The notes: generated by a model not told the origin, from the letters alone. Shown: positions 36,279-48,740, counted from the stretch's first letter. The stretch: 64,000 bases of DNA from Diabrotica undecimpunctata (GCF_040954645.1 NC_092813.1:19035735-19099734); one strand, 5' to 3'. Made by a program: numbers and translations.

Positions 36279-37129
36279 ATGAGTGAAAATCTCCCCCAAA
36301 ACAGTGTTGTCACAAAGGTGACAACACACGAAGCAGACGATGATGACAAGTCCCAGTCATCCACCCCCTCTGTCGCAAAAGCTATTGATGTATACAACAA
36401 TTTTACCGCGAATCTCAATAATCCCTTGGACAATCTTCCCTCATCTGATGACGACTCCTATTCGCCCGAGTCAGAAGATGACAAAAACAGCGAAGAAGAT
36501 ACGGACGATACCATATCGATATCCGCAGAAACCATCACCGACGAGGTACTAAGCCCCGAGTCGACCGAAGCCCCGCCCACATTGGACGATGACAATAATG
36601 TTGAGATGGAAGCTCCATCAAAACAATTAAAAAGACAAGGAGCCCCCGAAATAGATGAAGACGAGGAAGAGAGGAAAAGGGCAAAAGAAATGGAAGCCAG
36701 AGAAAAGGCAAATGAGCTAAGTAGGTCAGTCAATGCACTGACCGAACAAATCAAAGAGATGAAAAAGGAGATGAAAGCCAGAGAAGAAAAACTTCTTACT
36801 CAATTAAACGAGTTAAGAAGTGAAAATCAAGAAAAAGATCGGGAAGTCAAAAGACTAACCGACAAGATACTAAACTAAAAGTCACGTTGAGATGGCAGTG
36901 TACGGATATAGGATAACAGCGTTGCCAATTCTACTGCCATTGTAAGTTTTGCTACTTTTGTAAAATAAGCAGGGCCAAACTCACGGTAAACTAAGATATG
37001 TTTAGGTAAGCTAAAGTTGTTAATAGAAAATTCGTGAATGAAATAAATGGTAATAATTCCTAAAATGCTTTTATACATAATACCGCAGTTAATAGGGAAA
37101 AAAATATGAAAAATATTCTACAGGTTTTT

Positions 37130-37760
37130 TAATGTTCTAAACGGTAGATAAGGGATAACTGATGATAATTCCTTGAAGAATTACAGCCAATTTTGCTTTG
37201 TTTATTTTTTAAAGAAAGATGAAGTTTGGAAAAAATCATTTTTTTGCCTATTTTGTTCCTCGTGCATTTTAGGGAAAAATGTTTCAAATAAATGTTGCAG
37301 ATCTTAAACAGTTTTTTAATTTTTTAGTTTGTAAATTAAAATACATAAACAAATGACTGAGATAATTGGAAAAAAACCTCTAATTGAGGCCCCTAGAACA
37401 CAAGGGTGTAAGTGCAGTTGCTTATCACTTAGCAACTGATATCTAACAACAGGCACGTACTTTTGGCTTCAAACTTTCTACATTAACAACAATAACACCA
37501 TCAAAAATTACATGTCATTGAAAACATGCTGAAAACTGAAAAAGTGCTACCTAGGTTTTTAAATTTATATCGAACTTTGAACAAAGATTTTTCAAAACTT
37601 TGTTTTTGGCACTTACACCCCTTGTGTTCTAGGGGCCTCAATTGTGCACTAATTTATTAAATGTTCATAACTTTATTTTTTGCATAATGACGTCTAATAT
37701 AACTACTTGAAATTATGTCGATTAATGAGTTATTTAAGTGTGCTACATTTCAACCAGATC
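37130..37760 (+). repeat. Dispersed repeat family A, copy 2, split by a MITE
   Basis: Shares GATAAGGGATAACTGATGATAATT through AGCCAATTTTGCTTTG and, after the MITE, TTTGCATAATGACGTCTAATAT with the copies at 5950, 50150 and 56050. Those copies are uninterrupted at the place where the MITE sits. Confidence 0.65.
37386..37639. mobile_element. MITE with AATT duplication, related to the Sola-like element
   Basis: Near-perfect inverted ends GAGGCCCCTAGAACACAAGG flanked by AATT (37382-37385, 37640-37643). The ends align with those of the 21675-24436 element through TAGAAYACAARGGG and AAGTRC, and the TSD is the same. Length 254 bp, no coding. Empty sites at the same place in the other repeat family A copies support the borders. 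Confidence 0.85.
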
Positions 37761-37814
37761 AACTAAATATTTTATTACCTTTACTGAGAAAAGAATACCC
37801 CCGAAAAACAATTT

Positions 37815-39209
37815 TCAATCATCTTCATCTTCATAATCTAGTTCAACTTCAGAGTCATCGTTTAATGAAATTCTAATAGGTTCAATGTCATCTTGAATGT
37901 TGTCTACGGCCCAAAAATTATTCTCCAATTTTATAACATGGTTGACGTAATTTTTCCAATGTCCATTGTTCTGTACTTTATCATAACCTTCATAAATCAA
38001 TATTTTAACGTCGTTTTGTTTGAAACTTGAATTCTTAGAGGACATGTACCGTTTCACTTCACTCCACACCATTTCTATTGGGTTCAGTTCACAGTGATAA
38101 GGCGGAAGTCTTAAGATATGTACATCTACGCGGCATTGTTCGTCACTGTGATTCCTGTATTTTTCACCAATACAATCAATTTTGTATTTGTCATAAATAT
38201 TTTTAAATACATTAGCAGTTTCCAGAAGTTCATTTTTTAAGTAATCTTCTTCAAAATAAATGTCCTTTTCATAGAGCCACTCCTTAATTTGACGTTTCAC
38301 CCAATATTGTTTGGGAAAATTTAATTTCCTAGAGTGATAAGATGCATTGTCCAAGATAATGACATTCTTTTTATTTTTTGGGAGATTCGGTATTAACATC
38401 TCTTCAAACCATTTTTCAAATAGATCTCCGTCCATCTCTTCATGGTAATCTTCAGCACCTTTTTTGGCAAGAAAAGTGATGTCAGCACCTTCAACAAATC
38501 CGTCTTTGTTTCCTGCATGGACTAAAACAAATCTTGGTCCTTTTCCGGTCGGAGTTTTTAAACCTGTGGTAAGTCCATTTACGAAAGCCTGTCGGCTATT
38601 TTTTATTGTTGTATCTTGCCATACTTGCCCATTGGTTATTCCAGTATTAACCCATGATTCGTCCATATAAAGGATATTGGCTCCTTCGTTCCTCAGTTTC
38701 TTTATTTCCCGGAGATAGTGACGGCTACAAGCGACTATTTCTTGTTTTTCTATTAATATTGAATTTCTACCTTGTTTGCCATATATAAAACCCATGTCGT
38801 GCAATAGTCTTCTCAACGTACTCTTGGAAAAATTCGGAAAATGCTCCATTTGCTTAATTTTTTCTAGTACTACGTCAAAGGTTGGAGGAATATTGTCCAT
38901 AAAAAAACCGTGCACTACTTGTCTTATTCTAGACCGAGTTGCTTCATCATATCTATTCTCACGACTATTCAAATAACCGGTTCTTTTTTTTCTTATAGGA
39001 GTTACGAGTGGATCATTTTTACTTTCACTTCTATATCGGAATATCGTTCGCTCAGAGACTCCAGTCATAGCAGAAACTTCCCGCACTATTGTTGATACAC
39101 TTTTATCATTATTACTGTTTGATAAATAGTTAAAAACATTAAACACTATTTTTTTGCATTCACTATTTAACAAATTACCGTTTTTGAATTTTATTACACT
39201 CGCGGCCAT
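37815..39209 (-). CDS. DDE transposase with D-91-E spacing, intact 464 aa
   Basis: The open frame extends a few codons upstream, but the first ATG (MAASVIKF) is at 39209. An N-terminal helix-turn-helix region includes SAMTGVSERTIFRYRSES. The catalytic triad reads LYMDESWVNTG, IILDNASYHS and CELNPIEMVWSEVKRY, which is IS630-Tc1-mariner style. Counting residues between the second Asp and the Glu gives 91, far more than the 34-41 common in Tc1/mariner. The extra stretch (about KQYWVKRQIKEW to YRNHSDEQCR) lies between them. The C-terminus is acidic. No lesion is seen. I cannot name the subfamily. Confidence 0.85.
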   Translation of the reverse strand: MAASVIKFKNGNLLNSECKKIVFNVFNYLSNSNNDKSVSTIVREVSAMTGVSERTIFRYRSESKNDPLVTPIRKKRTGYLNSRENRYDEATRSRIRQVVHGFFMDNIPPTFDVVLEKIKQMEHFPNFSKSTLRRLLHDMGFIYGKQGRNSILIEKQEIVACSRHYLREIKKLRNEGANILYMDESWVNTGITNGQVWQDTTIKNSRQAFVNGLTTGLKTPTGKGPRFVLVHAGNKDGFVEGADITFLAKKGAEDYHEEMDGDLFEKWFEEMLIPNLPKNKKNVIILDNASYHSRKLNFPKQYWVKRQIKEWLYEKDIYFEEDYLKNELLETANVFKNIYDKYKIDCIGEKYRNHSDEQCRVDVHILRLPPYHCELNPIEMVWSEVKRYMSSKNSSFKQNDVKILIYEGYDKVQNNGHWKNYVNHVIKLENNFWAVDNIQDDIEPIRISLNDDSEVELDYEDEDD

Positions 39210-41193
39210 TTTGACACTGACACGACACAAACGTCTGATATCAACTGAAAATTCTTTTAATGACTCTCAAGTATTTACCTGAATTTATAATTGCTGGCAT
39301 TAGACAATAATTTTGAATTTATAAATAGGTATATTTTTTTAATTCTAAATTATTTTTTAATGTCTCTAACTGTAAATGCAGTTAGAGAAAGTGTGTCATT
39401 AAAAGGACATTAAGATCAAAAACGGATTATACAAATAATTATTTCATTTCCACGAATTGTAAACAATTTTGAACAGAAGATATAATTCCGAAAAGACCAG
39501 ATTTCCGAAATATAACTTTCTATTTTTAAAATACCAACAGAAAAATTATATAATTAAAAAAATGTAGTATTTTTCCGTTTCACATTCATAAATATTTCCG
39601 AAATTATAATTCTTTTATAGGAGCCGGCCCATAACGTACGATTGTAGGTACGATTAAAAACTGACAACAATGTAGTTATTTCTGGCATATAGAAAGTACA
39701 GGCCTATCTCTGGAACGCTGCCATCTGAATGTGAATTTATCTATAGAGTTAATGGATGCATTAACTCAGCAACGAAATGAGGCAAAACTCGAAAGAGAGA
39801 AGGAAATTATCTTCCCGGAACCTCCACAAAAGGAGAAAACCACAAAGAATTCGGTGAAAAAAACGAATTCAAAAAAGGCAACAACCAAAGAAATTACACT
39901 CATACCCATCATAACTAATGATGACGGTATGGAGATAGAAGTCGAAGAAGACTGGCACACCGGTAACACCGATTGGAAAACTGTCGAAAGAAAACCAAAA
40001 CAAAGCACAGCGGAGAAGCAAACGCAGCTAATCCAAAAGCGAAAAGAAGAAGAGATGGACAGGACCATCAAATCAAGACAAGAGAAACGACAAGCTCTTG
40101 ACAACAAAAAAGTAACAACAATAAAGGAGTCGCAACCTCCTACCAAAAAAGTTGAAATAAAGAAAAAGGAGACGCAAACTCCTAATAAAAAAGTTGACGA
40201 CAAGGAGTCACAACCTCCTAATAAAAAAGTTGCAGAAGAAGCGACCCTCGAGATCACTCTCGAAGTAGCAGTCTCCACTCCTAAACAGCCCAAACCACCG
40301 GCGATAATTCTGAAATCGGTTAACGAACATCAGAAGATACTGCAGCAAGCTTCAGCCATGAAGATAATCTCGGCAAATAAATTTGCCAGATCAGGAAGGT
40401 CTATTGTCATACAAACAAAGACCAGAGAAGACTACCTAAAAATGGTAAGACTTCTTGAGACATACAGCCCAGCAGTAGATTTTATCGCGTATCCTATAGA
40501 TACCGATAAAATGAAGAGAGTCATAATAAGAGGATTATCGGCAAAAACCGATACCAATCTAATCCTCAACGAAATCATTAGCAAAGGAGTAGAGGCGACT
40601 AAGGTCATAAACATGATCTCGAAAAAGCCAAACAAGAAACCCCTCCCAATGTTTTTGGTAACCATTAAAGCAGAAGAGGACGCAAAAATAAAAAACATTT
40701 CTGACCTATGTTACATGAGGATCAGCGTAGAGGACGAAATGAAAATAAGACATGAAACAATACAATGTTTCAATTGTCAGGGATTCTACCACAGTTCAGA
40801 ATCTTGCCACTGTGGTTCGAAATGCGTGAAGTGTGGAGACAATCACCTTAGTATCGAATGCGAAAAGGACAGAGCAACGGAGCCAAAATGCGCTAACTGC
40901 GAACAAGCGCATACAGCGAACTATCGTGGATGCCCAAAAGCTCCCAAGAAGAAAGCCGCCCCACAACAACAAAGGGCAAGGGTAATCAACAACAGCAACA
41001 CCAATAAAGGTGTTAGCTACGCTCAGGCTACTAAACAGCCTGAAAGCGTGTCAAACGAAACAACAGCCATAAATGAAGCAGCAGCACTCATCGCCAAATT
41101 CAACGCCGATCTAAATGCCAAAATGGCACATGTCACCAACATGTTAGATCAGATGCAACAAGTAATGACAGCCATAGGAAACATAGGTCAGAA

Positions 41194-43900
41194 ATGTTAG
41201 TACACCAAACGGAAGATCTTCGCATTGGGTCATGGAACTCCGGCGGAATATTCAAAAAAATCAACCTTCTGAACGAAATGATAAATAGATTAGAGCTCGA
41301 TATCGTAGCCCTACAAGAAACCAAATTAGCGGAAAGAAAGAAAACAAAATTTCCCGGCTACGATATCTACAGGACGGATCATAGAGCGTTATCAGGAGGA
41401 ACAGCCATACCTGTGAAAAAAGATATCGAACACGAACACATCCCAACACCAGATGGACTGGTCACAATGAAAGCCACACTCATAAGACTAAAAGCCAACA
41501 ACGACTCACTAAAAATAGTGTCTGCATATGTCAGACCTGACGAACCGATTCTAGACGAAGATTTGAGCCTAATATTAAACTCAGAAGAGCCAACCATAAT
41601 AATAGGAGACCTTAATGCAAGATCTCCCAACTGGTTCGACAGGACGACCAACAACAACGGACGACGACTATGCAACCATCTCGAAAACAGACCAAATACG
41701 TACGTGATCGGAACAACAGAGCCGACATGTTTTCACGGACAACTTCCTACTTACCCAGACATTGCAATCCTACACAACGTGGGTTAACAATATGAGATAT
41801 ACTCTCTAAACGAAGGCGATTCGACACACAACTTAATCGTCCTGACCCTGGGCGCAATAGAGACAGACTATTTGCAGCCCCACAACAGAAAAAAGACAAG
41901 TTGGCCAAACTACGGAAGAATTGTGAGCGAGAACATCGGTAATATCCCCACAATCAACAACATAACAGAATTACAGGACAGCGTAATAAAACTAGAAGAA
42001 ACAATTATCAACGCTATCGATGCCAGCTCCAAAACCGAAACTATAACTAGACAAAAAGGAAGATTTAGGGACATAAGTATAGAACTTAAAAACTTAATCA
42101 AGCAGAAAAACCGGAAAAGAAGAAGAGCCTACCGCACTAGAACGGTAGAAGACAAAAGGACTGCAAATGAGCTAGACAGGGAAGTGAAAAAACAACTTCA
42201 AAATCATCGAAATGAAAGCTGGGACTCCTATATCGAAGAGTTAAATCCAAACAAATCTGCGTTCTGGAAACTATCAAAAATCCTACGAAAAGCCAAAAAT
42301 CCATACCCCCTCTACATGGAGTAAACGGGATTGTCCACACAGAAATCGAAAAAGCAGAAGTCCTAAAAGACGAAATAGAAAGGGCGTGTAGAAACAACGA
42401 ACACTCCAACAAAGATATAGATTTCGAAGAAGAGGTAGAGAGGACAGCAAGAAGACTAAAAAGGACAAAAGGCAGAATAGGGATACTTCATACATCTACC
42501 GAAGAAATAAAAGAACTCACAAAGCAGACTAACGCCAAAAAAGCTCCAGGTCCAGACAATATCACAAACAGGGCGCTGAAAAACCTACCTACAAAAGCTA
42601 TTGTTTATATTACCAACATCATAAACAATATACTGAAACTAAGATATTTTCCAGACAGATGGAAGGAAGCTCACATAATAATGATTGCTAAGCCAGGGAA
42701 AAATGGCACATTTCCTCAAAATTACAGACCAATCAGCTTACTATCATCAATAAGCAAGATTGCGGAAAGAGTAATTCTAAAAAGACTGAACGAAGAGTCT
42801 CAAGCATTACACACCATTCTAGAAGCTCAATTCGGTTTCAGAAGCGAAAACTCCTGTGAATTACAGGTATTATGACTTACAGAATTCATAACTAAAGGAT
42901 TTAACGAAAAAGCATACACAGCAACCGCATTTCTGGACGTCAGTAAAGCATTTGACAGAGTCTGGCACAAGGGACTCATTTACAAAATGAATTCATTGGG
43001 ATACAGCGAGGCGATGACATGTCTCCTTGCGTCATACCTTGCTAACAGAAGGTTCCGGATTCGTATAGGGGCAGCCCTGTCTGAAGTCGGAGCCCTGGAA
43101 GCGGGTGTGCCTCAGGGTGCTGTGCTATCGCCATACCTGTATACCATCTATACGGCCGACACGCCAACAGAACCCGGATCTCTGTTAAGTCTTTACGCAG
43201 ACGACACAGCAATAGCGGTTAGCTGGAGAAACCCGGATCATGCAGCTAATCATCTGCAAAGAGCACTAAATAAATTTTAACGATGGTGCATAAAATGGGA
43301 AATAGCCTTAAACCCAGACAAAACTCAGGCTGTAATGTTTAGTCACAGAAGAAGTGTACCAAACCGTATAATCACGATAGACAACACCCCAGTAGAATGG
43401 ACCAACCAGGCAAGATACCTAGGAGTGTTACTCGACAAGAAGCTAACATTCACGGAACATATCAATCAACAGGTATACAAAGCCAAAGCGCTGAAAAGTC
43501 AGCTCTCAACGCTCATAGGCAGAAGAAGCAAACTAAGATTTAAAACTAAAATCAGGGTTGCAAACAGCATCATCATGCCAGTCTTAACGTACGCCTCAGC
43601 AGCATGGGGACATACCTGCAAGTCGAACAGAATGAAGATTCAGAGATCTCAGAATCAAATCATACGAGACGCCTTAAAAATACCAAAATACGTACCTCTA
43701 GGGTACGTATTCAGAGACTCAGAATAAACCAGGATCCTACGGACGCTAGACGAAAGAGCATATGATATATTTAATGGACTAACAAACCACCCTAGTAGAA
43801 TGCTAAGAGAGCTGACGAACTACAACGAAAACATCAGGACGGTACACAGAAGACCAAAGCAGCAAATAGCAAGATATAGGGAGAACCCAAACGAACAATA
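41194..43900 (+). pseudogene. LINE-A ORF2, Jockey-like endonuclease and reverse transcriptase
   Basis: Starts at the ATG of ATGTTAG, overlapping the ORF1 stop. The endonuclease shows RIGSWNSGGIFKK, VALQETKL, IIIGDLNARSPNW and NNNGRRLCNHL. The RT has NYRPISLLSSISKIAERVI, FRSENSCELQVL, FLDVSKAFDRVWH, VPQGAVLSPYLYTIY and LYADDTAIAV, then LNPDKTQAVMF and YLGVLLDKKLTF. One frame runs through nearly the whole region, broken by stops at 41786, 42322, 42876, 43278 and 43725. It is therefore a point-mutated, fairly old copy of a complete ORF2. Confidence 0.9.
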
Positions 43901-44929
43901 AAGGATGTAATGGTGCATAGTCGTCAAAACCTCAAGATGAAGAAAGATAGGAAACCGACCAAAAAAATCTCTGGCGAGAGGGTACGCTTTTTCTTTTAGG
44001 TTTTTAGATTTTTAGGTAGATATAAGTCCAATATACACCGGGGTGAGTGAGAGCAGTATACACTTGGAAATGCTCACCCCATGACACGCACACAAATAGG
44101 ATTAAGGAAAAAAAAAAGGAAAGAATTGTTGCCCAGGCATATTATAGTTCCGAAGCTCCAAGGAAATCCACAAAAAAAAATAAAAACAAAAAAAAAAACA
44201 AAAAAACGGTCTTTCTATCTAAATCACTTTGGATTCATCCAATACTTAAATCTTTTCACTATACATTTTTGTAACTTTCACTTTCATCATAGACCAAATA
44301 TGGAGGGCCCATCAGGCTCTACATATACAGTTTCAACGGACTAGGCCCTTAAGGCAGATCAGGTGAATACTGATATTCTCGCGAAATCCGAGCACTAAGG
44401 TCTTGTGCGGCATACAGGGGCTCAGTAGCCGGACCCTACTCGGGTGCTCGGCCGGCGAGGAGAACAAAATTTATTTTGCCAAATCGGCGGCCGAGTAACC
44501 GAGCACACACTCTTTTCCGAACATAGAGTCATCAGCCAAGGCTGGGGGCTCTATGGTCGGAACACACGCTTTTTTCTTTTGTTTTAGGGACTCAAGTCCC
44601 GAGAGTAACTTCAATAGAGTCAGTAATGTAAATAGGGAGAAAAGCCTAGATGTGGCTACCCCTACAGTTAGGTGGCATAACCACAGTCATTAAAAACAGA
44701 GGGTGTTCCATTACCCAGGACACCTTAAGTAACTTTCAGATCATAAGCCTCCTCACGTAAGTCACACGATGAGGAGGGGTGGAGGAAAAACCTGGGGGTC
44801 AGATAGGTACCACTTCGACTAGCGAAGTGTGACCGGTTTGATCTTCGGACATGTGGATCCCATTCTTAGATTGGTATACACATATTCCTAGGGGCAGGGT
44901 TGATCACTGCGTGTGTGTGTGTGTGTTTG
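43901..44929 (+). other. LINE-A 3' UTR and GT tail
   Basis: About 1 kb after ORF2, GC-richer than the flanks, with A-rich patches near 44105-44210 and ending in GTGTGTGTGTGTGTGTTTG next to the target duplication. No coding frame is recognised. Confidence 0.65.
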
Positions 44930-44941
44930 CCTCCTTTGAGT

Positions 44942-45016
44942 CTGCAAATAATTTCTTGAAATTGACAATCATCTTCGTCTACCATAACTTGACGATACAT
45001 TTTTGAGATATCACTG
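44942..45016 (-). pseudogene. BEL/Pao RT fragment
   Basis: Minus-strand translation gives SSDISKMYRQVMVDEDDCQ and FQEIICR, the conserved BEL/Pao segment around ADIEKMYRQI. It continues on one side across LINE-A (20050) and on the other across hAT-2 (48976), which joins the shell. Confidence 0.85.
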
Positions 45017-45422
45017 CTTATTACTAGAGACTGGATTATATGCAAAATACATGTGCATATATATGCAGCATATTTGTGGGTTTCTTTATAAATGCATATG
45101 CTATTCACATTTACTTGATTAATAGCATATTACATAGCAGGTATTAGGTAAAGTAACTACGAAATAGTTTTATTACAAATATCTACTAAATCTACAAGTT
45201 TTATTGTTTGGAAAAACCCATCTGGGAATTATTTATCAAAAGAATAGGCCAACATGCAGGTAGGTATTATACAGTAAATTGGTTTTTAAATTCTCTTTAC
45301 CAGCTGGCAAAGCATTTTGTGATTGTGAATATTGTTCTTATAAAATAAAAATAATTTCTTTTTTAAAAATAAACAAAAATCAAGTCTATTGCGGAGTTGG
45401 GTTGGTGATAACAGCGAAATGA

Positions 45423-48400
45423 AGATTATAGACAATGAAAGTGTTTTCTGTACTATTTGTGATAAAAAGGTGAGTCTACTTTTATTTTAACGATTCAAAA
45501 ATTTAATTTAAAATCTCATTTTTGCCAGAAAATCGGTATACCTATAGTAAACATGTAACAGTTTGACTATTGGAGGTAGTTTTATTTATTTTTACGCACA
45601 ACAGGCAGTTAAGGCCTAGGGCATTTTTTTTTAAACATAATCCTAATATTAACTAATTACAATTATTTTAAACAAAACTTTAACTTAAATGTGTATATAC
45701 AACATTCCTAACTCCTCTGAAGGACCTGGTGGACAATATTTCTCCATTCGCTTCTATTTTAGGCTTTTCTTTTCCAGTCCCTCACCTTCACGTGTTTAAG
45801 GTCTTCCTTTACTAATCCACCTCGTTCTGGGTCTACCTCTTCTTTTGGGGCCGATTAGTTTTCTGGTTATTACTAGTTTAGGCATTCTGTTTGCTGCCAT
45901 TCTTTCCACATGTCCCAACCATCTGATTCTTTGTGACTTGATGAACTTGGTAATAGTAGGTTCTTTGTATAAAGCCATTAATTCGTTGTTGGTTCTTCTC
46001 TCCCAACCATCTTCTATCTTCTGTCCTCCGAATATGCGTCTCAATATTTTCCTTTCCCATCTTTCCAGAGTGTCCTCTTGCTTCTTGTTTAATGTCCATG
46101 TCTCACCGGCATATGTTACTGTGGATCGAATTACTGTTTTATATATTCTGAGTTTACCTTGTCTAGAAACGTATTTTGAGTTCAGTAGGGCTCTTAAACT
46201 ACCTAATTTTTTATTCCCTTTTGCTATTCTGGCTTCGAGCTCCCATTTCTCTTTTCCATTTTCATCGAAAACTACACCCAGGTATTCAAATTTGTCCACC
46301 CTTTTAAAACTGTAGCTTTTACCACTTACAGATCTCACACTAAAGTCTTTTTTTTTTCCCTTCTGTCCCTCCCATAATCATATATTTGGTTTTGTCTTCA
46401 TTTAGTTCCAATCCGAATTTCTGTGATTCTTCAATGATTTTCTTCACAACTCTTCTTAATTCTTTCTCGGTTTTTGCTAGGATCGTTAGATCGTCAGCAT
46501 ATGCCAAGCACTGGTATTTATTTTTCATGATCGTTTCTTCCACCTTCATGCTGCATTTTCTGATTACAGTTTCTAACACTAAGTTGAATATTGTAGTGGA
46601 TAAAGGATCTCCCTGTCTCAAGTCTTTTGCAACCGTAAATTGATCTGATATGTGACCCTGCCAAGCAATTAGATCACACGTTGAGTTATTTAGTGTTATT
46701 TTACCTAGCCGGATTAGTTTCTTTGTTATACCCAAATGTTTCATTGCTCGATACATTTTGACTCTATCGACTCTATCATATGCTTGTCTAAAATCCACAA
46801 AAAAAATGCAGGGGAACTTTACCTTCATAACAAGTCGTTTGTATGTCCTTTAATAAGAAGATTTGGTCTACAGTAGATCTGTCCTTTCTAAAGACGGCCT
46901 GATACTCATGTAGGATTCTTTCCGTATAGCGATTTAGTTTATTTCTCAATTATTTCTCAATATTTTTGCCAAGATTTTGTATACCGTGTCTAGTAAGGCT
47001 ATACCTCTATAGTTGTCAAACTTAAATTTGTCTACTTTTTTATGCAGAGGGCATATGCGGGCCTCATACCACTCCGATGGCATTATTTCCTTTTACCATA
47101 CTTGCATTAGTAGCTGATATATTTTTTTTTGTAGTTGTTCTCCACCAAACTTCTCGAAGTTGCCTTTCAACTATCGCATCTTCTCCAACCGTCCAGTTGT
47201 CTACTGCTTCGTGCTCCACCTAACCATTTAATAATTCTTCAAAATGTTTTTTCCATTCCGTCACTATTTCTGCCGGATCGCTAATTAAATTTCCGTTTTT
47301 ACCTTTCATATAACTACTGTGGCTTTACTTCTATATACTAAACAGTTTTATTACAGATTCCATGTGAAAAAAAATTTCAAATTTCCCAACACCTGAAAAC
47401 GGCTCTCCACCAATATAAATTATCTAAGGACTTCAAGAAATCACGCCAGCAGCTTCTACAGAACAACATTATTCAAAGTCGTCACACATGGACGGGACAA
47501 GAAATGTTTGCAAAAGATGTATGCAATTTTTTTGTAAGTTGCAATATCCCACTGTATAAATTGGATAGAAGGTGTGTCAAAATTTTTTGAAAACATATTG
47601 TAAAGTTGAAAATAAGTCAGTACAGGTACCAAGTTCTTCAACTCCTCGCAAGAAATATGTGAGGGCATTTTACAAAGACGTTATTGAAGGTATTAAAAGC
47701 CGGGTAAGAGATGAATATCTGTGGATACCTGTCGACGAGACTACTGACGCCAAGGGTCGGCAAATCGCGAATTTAATTATTGGAGTTTTAAACAGTTCAG
47801 CTAATGACTCCAACAAGTCGTATTTAATTAGCGTAAAATGTTTAGAAAAAACCAACTATGCAACAATTGCTCGATTTGTTAATGAATCTTTGACAAATTT
47901 CTTTTTACCGAATGAAGTACCTTCTGAAAAAATTTTGCTACTAGTTAGCCATGCCGCTTCCTATATGGTTAAAGCTGTTACTAGTCTTAAGACTTTTTTC
48001 CGAATTTGATTCATTGTACATGCTTAGCGCATGGTTTAAACAGGGTGGCAGAGAAAGTTAGACTCGAGTTTCTAAATGTAAACACTTAATTCAACAATGC
48101 AAAGAAAGTATTTTTAAAAGCACCATTGCGAGTAGAATTATATAGGGAAATGCTTTCTGATATCCCTTTGCCACCGGAACTAGTGTTGACTAGATGGGGG
48201 ACGTGGTTGAATAGTGCCATATTTCTTGCAAATAATTATATTGATATAAAAAATATCCTTCTTGTTGTATTGCTGTTCAGAAATGTCAAAATATTTTTAG
48301 TGAGAATTCTGTTTAGAATGAACTGTCCTATATAAAAGCAAATTTTGACATAATTCTAAACTCAACTACAAAACTAGAGAGTCAAAAATTATCTTTAAAT

Positions 48401-48740
48401 GATAGTATTTGCATTGTTGATTCTGTCAAAGAAAGAATGGTAAACCTTTCAGGGACAATTGGAAAAACAAAATTTAAGATAAATTTAGTGAAGTTTTAAA
48501 CCGAAATGAAGGCTTTTCTTTATTGCGATCAATAAATAACATAATCAATGGAAGCTTTAACAAAGTTATTAATATGGATCCCTCGCTAGTGTCAAATTTT
48601 AAATTTGCGCCAACTAGATCCTGTGATGTTCCTCATATAAACACATATTAACTGATAGAAGGCATAATATTCCTCTTGAAAATATTGAACATTTTATGAT
48701 TATATACTGTAACAGCAAGAACGAGGACATTTTCTTGTGA
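45423..48740 (+). pseudogene. hAT-2 transposase, broken
   Basis: Exon 1 (45423-45470) encodes MKIIDNESVFCTICDKK and ends at a GTGAGT donor. Exon 2 starts at 47357 with IPCEKKFQISQHLKTALH, completing a C-x2-C/H-type finger. The core has WIPVDETTDAKGRQIAN and LLVSHAASYM, where hAT proteins have SDAA. The C-terminal dimerisation region is recognisable as FKFAPTRSCDV and ENIEHFMI in shifted frames. Frameshifts or stops occur at about 47588, 48009 and after 48335. A LINE fills the first intron. Confidence 0.82.
45600..47320 (-). pseudogene. LINE, 5'-truncated, in hAT-2 intron
   Basis: Minus-strand pieces: 47310-47160 has the pre-RT region (EIVTEWKKHFEELLNG); near 46880 there is EYQAVFRKDRSTVDQIF; 46828-46340 has FFVDFRQAYDRVD, LRQGDPLSTTIFNLVLE and LAYADDLTILA; and 46338-45796 has YLGVVFDENG, YAGETWT, RIRWLGHVERM and KRRGRPRTRW. 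A frameshift falls in a run of T/A at 46345. It is related to, but distinct from, copies 1 and 2. No clear target duplication was found. Confidence 0.85.

Larger units (their letters stand above)
36878..39737 (-). mobile_element. DDE transposon with D-91-E transposase, inserted in LINE-A ORF1
   Basis: Imperfect inverted ends share TCACRTTSAGATGGCAG (36882 onward; mirrored at about 39718-39733), continuing to a shared ATAGG. TA lies at both edges (36876-36877, 39738-39739), consistent with a TA target, but the outermost bases differ and the flanking frame is off by one, so exact borders are uncertain. Inside are a transposase gene, a copy of repeat family A and a small MITE. Confidence 0.75.
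36279..41200 (+). pseudogene. LINE-A ORF1 (gag-like, three CCHC knuckles), split by a DDE element
   Basis: The N-terminal part, 36279-36875, starts MSENLPQNS, is very acidic and Ser-rich, and ends in a coiled coil (EEKLLTQLNELRSENQEK). The C-terminal part resumes at about 39738 (LMDALTQQRNEAKLERE) and runs to 41200. It has repeated Lys-rich SQPPNKKV motifs, an RNA-binding-like middle domain and three zinc knuckles: CFNCQGFYHSSESC, CVKCGDNHLSIEC and CANCEQAHTANYRGC. This is the Jockey-type ORF1 form. The stop overlaps the ORF2 start as ATGTTAG. The 2.9-kb insertion makes it non-functional. Confidence 0.85.
20063..44929 (+). mobile_element. Jockey-like LINE (LINE-A), split by MULE and a DDE element
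   Basis: The 12-bp sequence CCTCCTTTGAGT is present at 20051-20062 and 44930-44941, and BEL RT sequence resumes across it. Between them is a LINE whose 5' end is GATCAGTATCAGTATCAG (first 9 bp at 20063-20071, repeated at 35749 because of the MULE). It has a 5' UTR, a zinc-knuckle ORF1, an endonuclease/RT ORF2, and a (GT)n 3' tail at about 44909-44929. Net length without insertions is about 6.3 kb. ORF2 contains several stops. Confidence 0.88.
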
